The notes below the pieces were generated by a model. It was not told the DNA's origin, ran no database searches, and was given only the letters and a program-made list of their open reading frames with translations. Positions 48,802-54,271 of a stretch of 54,271 bases of DNA are shown here, piece by piece. The DNA comes from IMCC26077 sp964490435 (GTDB taxonomy: Bacteria > Actinomycetota > Actinomycetes > Nanopelagicales > Nanopelagicaceae), in contig CAZBCF010000003.1 in the NCBI GenBank assembly GCA_964490435.1, positions 1 to 54,271 on the forward strand, written 5' to 3'. Positions within the stretch are counted from its first letter, which is position 1. The number at the start of each line of letters is the position of its first letter. A program made the position numbers and the translations under genes.

Positions 48802-50565
48802 ATGTTCAAGACAAAATCGGGTTCGTCCCGTAAGGGGCGCCGCGCGTTCTCTGGTGTAGTGGCATTATCGCTATTAACCGGTGTGCTCGTGAGCTGCTCA
48901 TCATCAAGTGGAGGTGCGGGCGGAACGCTCACATTCCTCACAAACGCTGAGGCGTGGACACACGCTGACCCGAACCGTAATTACACCGGTCAACACATCG
49001 CGTGGTTCGGATCATTTATGCACCGCACACTCACTGCTTATGCTCGTGCTGAGGGTGCTGCAGGTTCCGAGGTTGTTCCTGACTTGGCAACCGACACAGG
49101 TCGCGCATCAAACGGCAACAAGACCTGGGAGTTCACACTCCGCGACGGAGTCAAGTTCGAAGATGGCAGCGATATCACCTGTGAAGACGTGAAATATGGC
49201 GTCTCACGTACATTCGCAACTGATGTCATCACCGACGGACCGACTTATGCGATTAGCATGCTCGATATTCCTAAAGCTGAAGATGGTTCATCCGTGTACA
49301 AAGGGCCGTATAAGACAGATGGCAACGACACTGCTGCATATGACAAGGCTGTTACCTGCTCTGCAGATAACAAGACCATTACTTTCAATCTCTCTCGCGC
49401 AGTTGGCGATTTCAACTACACGGTTACATACCTTTCGTTTAGCCCAGTACCAAAGGCCAAAGACACAGGCGATCAATACGATCTAGCACCTGTTTCCTCT
49501 GGTCCATACAAAATCGAGAAGTACAAGGCAAAAGATGAGATGGTCTTGGTTCGTAATGAAAATTGGAGCAAAGATTCCGACCCAATCCGAAATGCCTACC
49601 CAGACAAGATCGTGGTTCGTTTCGGAGTGGCTGAGGAAGTTCGCGATCAGTTGATTCTCAATGACTCTGAACCAGCAGCCTTCTCACTCGACGGCATCCT
49701 TCCAACTAACTTGGCGACCGTATTCAATGAAGACGGCACACCAAAGGAAGAGTGGAAGTCTCGCGCACTCAATGTTTATGACCCATATGTCACTTACACC
49801 GCTGTGAATGTCAGCAAAGTAACGTGCTTACCAATTCGCAAGGCGCTCTACTATGGACGTGATTTCGCCGCTCTTCTTCAACTCGGTGGCGGTCCGGCAT
49901 TTGGTGGCGATCCTGCCGATGGCGTAATCAAGCCTTTGATGGGTCTTGATTACAAGCCAGTTACTGGTTTGGAGGACTTCAAGCCGGAAGGAAATCCAGA
50001 GAAGGCGAAGGCCTTGATGGAAGAGGCTAAGACCACATGCCCTGACATCTATGCTAAGGCGACTGGCGAAGGACTCACTTTCGATGTTGGCGACACAGAC
50101 ACAAATAAGAAGGCTGCAACTATCTGGATTGATTCCTTGAAGAAGAACGCAGGTATCAACTTGAAGTTCAATTTCATCGAGCCAGGTCAGTACTATGCAG
50201 TGGTCTTCGATACCACCAAACAAGGTGACATGTCTCGGGCAGGATGGGCTCCAGACTGGGCTAATGCTTCAACTGTTATCCCAGAGCTATTCCTCGATGA
50301 GGGAGGATTCCCACTTTCGCGCGTTGGCAAGGACCCTGCATATGCGGAGTTCAAGCGTCGCGCTCAAGCAAATCTCTCTGAGCCTGATCGTAAGAAGCAG
50401 GGCGAAGAGTGGGCTGCGCTCAACCAATATGTGATGGACCAAATGTGGGTAATCCCTGGCGTCTTCTCGAAGACCCAAGAGATGTGGGGCTCCAAACTTG
50501 AGGGAGTCTTCTTCTGGGAACCACAAGGCGCACCATCCTTTGGTGACATCAAAGTCAAGTCGTAG
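48802..50565 (+). CDS. ABC transporter substrate-binding lipoprotein, family 5
   Basis: A 587-residue solute-binding protein of the peptide/opine/nickel family. The lipoprotein signal ends GVLVSC with lipidated Cys32, followed by a Ser/Gly linker. The mature domain begins with TFLTNAEAWTHADPNRNYTG and has FTLRDGVKFEDGSDITCEDV and PYKIEKYKAKDEMVLVRNENW, all typical. Two Cys-rich sites (DITCEDV; AVTCSAD) could form a disulfide. The start is ATG at 48802 because GAGGAGG stands 5 bases upstream. It is flanked by hairpins on both sides, which suggests that its mRNA is more stable than those of the permeases. Confidence 0.9.
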   Translation: MFKTKSGSSRKGRRAFSGVVALSLLTGVLVSCSSSSGGAGGTLTFLTNAEAWTHADPNRNYTGQHIAWFGSFMHRTLTAYARAEGAAGSEVVPDLATDTGRASNGNKTWEFTLRDGVKFEDGSDITCEDVKYGVSRTFATDVITDGPTYAISMLDIPKAEDGSSVYKGPYKTDGNDTAAYDKAVTCSADNKTITFNLSRAVGDFNYTVTYLSFSPVPKAKDTGDQYDLAPVSSGPYKIEKYKAKDEMVLVRNENWSKDSDPIRNAYPDKIVVRFGVAEEVRDQLILNDSEPAAFSLDGILPTNLATVFNEDGTPKEEWKSRALNVYDPYVTYTAVNVSKVTCLPIRKALYYGRDFAALLQLGGGPAFGGDPADGVIKPLMGLDYKPVTGLEDFKPEGNPEKAKALMEEAKTTCPDIYAKATGEGLTFDVGDTDTNKKAATIWIDSLKKNAGINLKFNFIEPGQYYAVVFDTTKQGDMSRAGWAPDWANASTVIPELFLDEGGFPLSRVGKDPAYAEFKRRAQANLSEPDRKKQGEEWAALNQYVMDQMWVIPGVFSKTQEMWGSKLEGVFFWEPQGAPSFGDIKVKS

Positions 50566-50601
50566 TTAAGGCTTTTTAATACGACTTGAATAAGTACGTT
50601 G

Positions 50602-50631
50602 TTGAGGTGGGGGAGAAATCCCTCACCTCAA
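50602..50631 (+). other. Strong hairpin with GAAA loop after the binding-protein gene
   Basis: TTGAGGTGGGGGA (50602-50614) pairs with TCCCTCACCTCAA (50619-50631): 13 pairs, one G-U wobble, closed by a GAAA tetraloop. No T-run follows and the permease gene starts 22 bases later, so it looks like an mRNA-stabilising or attenuating structure rather than a full terminator. Confidence 0.65.
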
Positions 50632-50652
50632 TCTAAATACAAGGGGTGAGTG

Positions 50653-51654
50653 ATGATTAATTATTTAGCAAGGAGAATTGCGATCTCGATAACAATCTTG
50701 CTCGCAGTTAGTTTTGCTGTTTATTTAATCTTCGCTATCTTGCCTTTTGATCCTGCAGCGCTTACCTGCGGAAAGAGTTGCAATGACCCAGGAATTATCG
50801 AGGCAAACCGAAAGCGACTTGGTTATGATTTGCCGATTTGGACTCAATATTTAATCTTTCTTAAAGGTCTTTTTGTAGGACGCACATTTGGTGAAGGGGC
50901 GGCAACCATATTCTGCCCTGCACCCAGTTTTGGTTATTCGTTCCAAGAGCATGCATGCGTTACCAACTCAATCTTGGAGGCTTTGCCCGTCACGCTCTCC
51001 CTTGCAATTGGTGCGCTAGTGCTCTGGCTCATTTTGGGGGTAGGTTTGGGGATTATTGCGGCTCGATTTCGTGGCCGAGCAGCCGATACCGGAAGCACTA
51101 TATTCGTGTTAATCGGAACTTCATTGCCGACCTTCCTCACCGGTTTGTTGCTTCTAGTCTTCGTGGTGGTGAAATGGCGGATTTTGCCTTACCCCTCAGG
51201 CAATTACACGCCGCTTCTTGAGAATCCTCTGGAATGGCTGAATACGATGATTCTGCCGTGGATTACTCTCGCGTTCGCCTACGCTGCGCTCTATACACGC
51301 TTCGTTCGAAACGCGGTGCTCGAAACATTGAGCGAGGATTTTATTCGTACCGCACGTGCCAAGGGCTTGAGCGAGAAAGTGGTTCTGCGCAAGCACACCC
51401 TGCGTGCAGCGCTGGCGCCGCTCACCACGATGGCCGGCTTAGATTTCGCAGGACTCCTTGGCGGTGCAATTCTTACCGAGGCAGTATTTAATCTCCCTGG
51501 ACTGGGCCGCCTTTCATTGGGCGCAGTAGTTGATTTTGATCTTCCCATCATCGTCGCGACGACGATCCTTGCAGCGGCAATCGTGATCTTTATGAATCTA
51601 ATCGTCGATATCTTGTATGCATTTATCGATCCTCGAGTACGTGTGGCTGCATGA
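50653..51654 (+). CDS. Peptide/nickel-type ABC transporter permease (DppB/OppB-like)
   Basis: A 333-residue permease with six helices. The N-terminus MINYLARRIAISITILLAV is typical for OppB, the periplasmic loop contains two Cys pairs (LTCGKSC; FCPAP with HACVT) and the EAA loop is ARAKGLSEKVVLRKHTLRAA near residue 236-255. The ATG at 50653 has AAGGGG 6 bases upstream; a GTG one codon earlier is less likely. Its stop overlaps the next gene by ATGA. The extra cysteines in the external loop are unusual and may be disulfide-linked. Confidence 0.88.
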   Translation: MINYLARRIAISITILLAVSFAVYLIFAILPFDPAALTCGKSCNDPGIIEANRKRLGYDLPIWTQYLIFLKGLFVGRTFGEGAATIFCPAPSFGYSFQEHACVTNSILEALPVTLSLAIGALVLWLILGVGLGIIAARFRGRAADTGSTIFVLIGTSLPTFLTGLLLLVFVVVKWRILPYPSGNYTPLLENPLEWLNTMILPWITLAFAYAALYTRFVRNAVLETLSEDFIRTARAKGLSEKVVLRKHTLRAALAPLTTMAGLDFAGLLGGAILTEAVFNLPGLGRLSLGAVVDFDLPIIVATTILAAAIVIFMNLIVDILYAFIDPRVRVAA

Positions 51655-52661
51655 GTCTGCTTGAAGTAACCGACCTGAAAGTCGAGTTTCCCACTAGTGA
51701 TGGCCTGGTCAAGGCTGTCGATGGGGTGTCGTTCGTCATCGACCGCGGCGAGACTTTGGCGATTGTCGGCGAGTCAGGATCTGGCAAAACCGTCACCAAT
51801 CTTGCGTTGATGGGCTTACTCTCAAAGCGCGCATCGAGAGTAAGTGGTAGCGCCATTTTGAAAGGTGCAGCCGGAAATATCGAGCTGATTAATTGCGCCG
51901 ATGATCAGATTCGTGAGATTCGTGGCAATGACATCGCCATGATCTTCCAAGATCCGATGTCTGCCCTCCACCCTTACTACAGCATCGGTGACCAGATTAT
52001 CGAGGCGCATCAAGTGCATAACGATGTCGACGAAGAGATTAGTAAGGCGCGAGCAATCGAACTTCTCGATATGGTCGGAATTCCTGATGCGTCCAATCGA
52101 ATAAAGGCTTTCCCACACCAATTTTCGGGTGGGATGCGCCAACGGGTGATGATTGCCATGGCTCTCGTGAATAATCCGCAATTGCTCATCGCTGATGAAC
52201 CCACCACGGCCCTCGATGTCACAGTCCAGGCGCAGATCCTCAAACTTCTTCGGGAATTACAGGATGAATTGAAGATGGCCATCATCTTGATTACCCACGA
52301 CCTGGGCGTTGTCGCTGGAGCTGCCGATCGGGTCAACGTTATGTATGCCGGCAAGATCGTAGAGAGCGCACCGGTTCGCTCTTTGTACGCAAATCCCCTG
52401 ATGCCCTACACACATGGATTGCTCTCCTCCATTCCGCGAATGGATCAGATAAGTGGCAAGCGCGGTACACGGTTGAGCGCCATTGCTGGCCAACCACCAT
52501 CTTTGATTGCGCTGCCTCCGGGGTGTGCATTTGCCCCGCGCTGCACCTTCTCTTCCCGCGTAGCAGGGGGAGCGGCGCGCTGCGATGCTGCGATGCCGTC
52601 GTTGATCGAGCACGCTCCAGGACACTTCGCGCGCTGCCATCTTGAGGGGGCGAGCCTGTGA
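51651..52661 (+). CDS. Peptide/nickel-type ABC transporter ATP-binding protein (DppD-like)
   Basis: A 336-residue ATPase. Walker A is GESGSGKT near residue 41, the Q-loop is MIFQDPMSALHPYYSIGDQI, the signature FSGGMRQRVMIAMAL near 158, Walker B LLIADEPTTALDV. The C-terminal oligopeptide-type extension has Cys residues (PPGCAFAPRCTF, RCDAA and ARCHLEG) that in some Opp/Dpp ATPases bind a [4Fe-4S] cluster. Coupled by 4-base overlaps to both neighbours. Confidence 0.9.
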   Translation: MSLLEVTDLKVEFPTSDGLVKAVDGVSFVIDRGETLAIVGESGSGKTVTNLALMGLLSKRASRVSGSAILKGAAGNIELINCADDQIREIRGNDIAMIFQDPMSALHPYYSIGDQIIEAHQVHNDVDEEISKARAIELLDMVGIPDASNRIKAFPHQFSGGMRQRVMIAMALVNNPQLLIADEPTTALDVTVQAQILKLLRELQDELKMAIILITHDLGVVAGAADRVNVMYAGKIVESAPVRSLYANPLMPYTHGLLSSIPRMDQISGKRGTRLSAIAGQPPSLIALPPGCAFAPRCTFSSRVAGGAARCDAAMPSLIEHAPGHFARCHLEGASL

Positions 52662-53680
52662 GCGATACCCCAATACTTGAGGTGAAGAATCTCCAGAAGT
52701 TCTTCCCGATTACGAGCAATAGCATCTTCGCGCGCGTCAAAGGTGAGAATAAGGCTGTCAATGGAATCTCTTTTGCGCTCCAACGCGGAGAGACGCTGGG
52801 TCTAGTTGGCGAATCTGGATGCGGCAAATCAACTGCAGGGCGAACCATCTTGAAGTTATACGAACCAACCGCAGGTGAGATTCATTTCGATGGCGAAGAG
52901 ATCACCAGTTACTCACCACGGAAGATGAAACCGTTGCGCAAGAAAATGCAGATCATTTTCCAAGACCCCTACTCGTCTCTCAATCCTCGCCACTCCGTAG
53001 GCGAGATCATCGGGGCGGCCTTCACCATCCATGGGGTCGACTCAGGTTCTGAAGGCAATAGTCAGGCTGGTCGAACTGGGGGTCGAACTGGGGGCCAGAT
53101 AAAGCGCTCAGTACAAGATTTGATGGAGCGGGTGGGGCTCAATCCAGAGCACTACAACCGCTACCCCCATGAGTTCTCGGGCGGCCAACGCCAGCGCATC
53201 GGCATCGCTCGCGCCTTGGCTCTTAAGCCCGAATTCATCGTCTGTGATGAGCCGGTATCAGCCCTCGATGTCTCGATTCAGGCACAGGTGATAAACCTCC
53301 TCGATGATCTCAAGGATGATTTTGGCCTCTCCTATCTTTTTATCGCGCATGACCTCTCAGTGGTCCAACACATCTCTGACCGCGTTGCGGTGATGTATCT
53401 GGGCAAGATCGTCGAACTTGCACCGACTGAAGAGATCTACCAACGCCCGCACCACCCTTATACGAAAGCGCTCCTCTCTGCGATTCCGATCCCAGATCCC
53501 GTACTCGAGAGCGCGCGCGAGCAGATTGTGCTCAGTGGTGATCTTCCCTCCCCGTCCAATCCTCCGACCGGATGTGTGTTCAACACCCGATGCTGGAAAG
53601 TACAACCCAAGTGCTTCTCTGAGGAGCCGGTATTGCAGGGGCTTGATAAAAGTGAAGTCGCCTGCCACTACCCCGAATAG
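52658..53680 (+). CDS. Peptide/nickel-type ABC transporter ATP-binding protein (DppF-like)
   Basis: A 340-residue ATPase with Walker A GESGCGKST, Q-loop IIFQDPYSSLNPRHSVGEI, signature FSGGQRQRIGIARAL and Walker B IVCDEPVSALDVS. The C-terminal domain has TGCVFNTRCW and ACHYPE. A low-complexity insertion (SEGNSQAGRTGGRTGGQIK) lies between Q-loop and signature, coded partly by a 12-base tandem duplication (53069-53092). The start is GTG overlapping the DppD stop (GTGA). Together with the four upstream genes it forms a complete importer for di/oligopeptides or a similar ligand. Confidence 0.9.
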   Translation: MSDTPILEVKNLQKFFPITSNSIFARVKGENKAVNGISFALQRGETLGLVGESGCGKSTAGRTILKLYEPTAGEIHFDGEEITSYSPRKMKPLRKKMQIIFQDPYSSLNPRHSVGEIIGAAFTIHGVDSGSEGNSQAGRTGGRTGGQIKRSVQDLMERVGLNPEHYNRYPHEFSGGQRQRIGIARALALKPEFIVCDEPVSALDVSIQAQVINLLDDLKDDFGLSYLFIAHDLSVVQHISDRVAVMYLGKIVELAPTEEIYQRPHHPYTKALLSAIPIPDPVLESAREQIVLSGDLPSPSNPPTGCVFNTRCWKVQPKCFSEEPVLQGLDKSEVACHYPE

Positions 53681-53681
53681 A

Positions 53682-53687
53682 TACCCT
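53682..53687 (+). promoter_or_regulatory. Leaderless -10 box for the MarR gene
   Basis: TACCCT stands 6 bases before the GTG at 53694, two bases after the dppF-like stop codon. It supports that GTG as the true start. Confidence 0.5.
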
Positions 53688-53693
53688 CATCCC

Positions 53694-54164
53694 GTGGCAG
53701 TACGAACCGCTCATTCAGCCCTTGCCCCGTGGCGGGCCTATATCTCAGCGACGAGGGCAATCACTGCTGCCCTAGACGAGGACTTGAGCGCTTTTGGGGT
53801 GAGTCTGGCCGACTACGAGTTGCTCGCCCAGTTAGGTGCGGCGCCGGCGCGTCGAATGCGGATGAGTGAGCTTGCCGGGTTGGCCATGGTCTCTCGCTCT
53901 CGCCTCTCCCATCGAATCAAGGTGCTCGAGGAGCAGGGGTGGGTCGATCGCATTCGTTGCAGTGAGGATAAGCGTGGCCTCTTTGCAGTGCTCACTTCGC
54001 GGGGTCAGAAGAAAGTTGCACAGATTGCACCGACGTATCGTGCGAGCGTGCAACAACGGTTGCTCAAACATCTGAGCGCAACGGAACGAACTCAGATCGA
54101 AAAAATTTTTTCAAAAGTCAATCAAGCGATCTCACCGACAGAATTATCGCTCTGCGAGAAATAA
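53694..54164 (+). CDS. MarR family transcriptional regulator
   Basis: A 156-residue winged-helix regulator. The DNA-binding core reads MRMSELAGLAMVSRSRLSHRIKVLEEQGWVDRIRCSEDKRG (residues about 55-95, given here in part: recognition helix SRSRLSHRIKVLEEQG, wing CSEDKRG). The N- and C-terminal helices would form the dimer. GTG at 53694 is chosen because of the -10 box 6 bases upstream; the longer open frame from 53418 is inside the ATPase gene. It may sense a phenolic or other small ligand and act on itself or the ABC operon, for which no direct evidence is available. Confidence 0.87.
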   Translation: MAVRTAHSALAPWRAYISATRAITAALDEDLSAFGVSLADYELLAQLGAAPARRMRMSELAGLAMVSRSRLSHRIKVLEEQGWVDRIRCSEDKRGLFAVLTSRGQKKVAQIAPTYRASVQQRLLKHLSATERTQIEKIFSKVNQAISPTELSLCEK

Positions 54165-54183
54165 AGAAATAAGTAGCGAAATG

Positions 54184-54221
54184 AATTAACCCCCACCGCC
54201 GTGAGGCCATGGGGGCTAATT
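54184..54221. terminator. Bidirectional terminator hairpin
   Basis: AATTAACCCCCA (54184-54195) pairs with TGGGGGCTAATT (54210-54221), twelve pairs with one mismatch on the plus strand that becomes a G-U wobble in the minus-strand RNA, and an inner GCC/GGC stem around GTGA. It sits between the convergent MarR and HU-like genes. Confidence 0.65.
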
Positions 54222-54242
54222 ACCAGTAATTTATGCTGGAAT

Positions 54243-54271
54243 TTATGCTGCTTTCTTAGCGGCCTTCTTAC
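54243..54271 (-). CDS. C-terminal end of a Lys/Ala-rich DNA-binding protein (HU-like), partial
   Basis: Reading the minus strand from the window edge gives KKAAKKAA followed by TAA at 54243-54245. Actinobacterial HU (HupB) proteins and histone-H1-like proteins end in such Lys-Ala repeats, used for nonspecific DNA binding. Only eight residues are visible, so the assignment rests on this tail and on the strong terminator just downstream. An 11-base direct repeat AATTTATGCTG lies across the stop codon. Confidence 0.55.

Noticed and set aside
53418..53693. N-terminal extension of the MarR gene
   Set aside because: It lies inside the dppF-like gene, is Arg/Ser-rich and out of frame with it; the GTG at 53694 has a promoter box and gives a normal-length MarR protein.
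1..54271. tRNA, rRNA, CRISPR arrays, transposases or phage genes
   Set aside because: No cloverleaf with a CCA-type end, repeat-spacer array or recombinase motif was found on reading both strands by eye; a covariance-model search could still detect a small RNA.

Overview
The window looks like a piece of an actinobacterial chromosome of roughly balanced base composition, most likely from a metagenome or single-cell assembly of a small free-living (possibly freshwater) actinobacterium. The clues are a single-domain polyprenol-phosphate-mannose synthase, a partial DNA-binding protein with a KKAAKKAA tail at the right edge, an ArsC without an obvious thioredoxin-type cysteine layout, and many start codons preceded at exactly 6-7 bases by a TANNNT box, the signature of leaderless transcription common in Actinobacteria. 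The taxonomic guess is inference. One 100-base run of N (32981-33080) is flanked by the same 55 bases on both sides, so it is an assembler join and not a real gap.

Left part (1-16628), mostly housekeeping and stress genes: start of an aldehyde dehydrogenase, polyprenol-phosphate mannosyltransferase, Gfo/Idh/MocA oxidoreductase, an acetyltransferase, a 56-residue zinc-ribbon-like protein, TerC, an AlkD-type DNA glycosylase and an SDR. Then comes a tightly overlapping four-gene export operon (5494-9915: Tat metallophosphatase, YHYH protein, second Tat metallophosphatase, small secreted protein), an aquaporin-arsenate reductase pair, a GAF-LuxR regulator with an SGNH hydrolase, a second acetyltransferase, a Ste24-like membrane protease and an ABC-F ATPase.

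Middle part (16662-45427), a catabolic island of about 29 kb built from short operons: a HUMPS-type decarboxylase/aldolase with dehydrogenase, SDR and sugar isomerase; two enolase-superfamily dehydratases; a LacI repressor heading an operon with MmgE/PrpD, alpha/beta hydrolase and VOC genes; a KduD-like SDR operon; a P450 with a ceramidase-like hydrolase and an MFS exporter/importer; a lactonase-type amidohydrolase divergent from a dehydratase; a CaiB/BaiF CoA-transferase divergent from an operon of 2-oxoacid dehydrogenase E1 beta, E1 alpha, a free-standing lipoyl domain, a DapB-like reductase and an SDR; a phosphotriesterase-like protein with a second ceramidase-like protein; a CitE-like lyase; and a creatininase-family hydrolase. 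Together these suggest oxidation, lactone hydrolysis, dehydration and retro-aldol cleavage of sugar acids or cyclic polyols and entry of the products as acyl-CoA. The exact substrates cannot be read from sequence.

Right part (45453-54271): DUF167 protein, queuosine-precursor transporter and convergent tRNA-guanine transglycosylase (Q salvage), then a complete five-gene peptide/nickel-type ABC importer (permease, lipoprotein binding protein, permease, two ATPases) with hairpins on both sides of the binding-protein gene, a MarR regulator, a strong bidirectional terminator, and the tail of the lysine/alanine-rich DNA-binding protein. No rRNA, tRNA, CRISPR array or insertion sequence was seen. 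No stretch above 300 bases lacks a gene, apart from 2501-2831, which holds the small zinc-ribbon gene.
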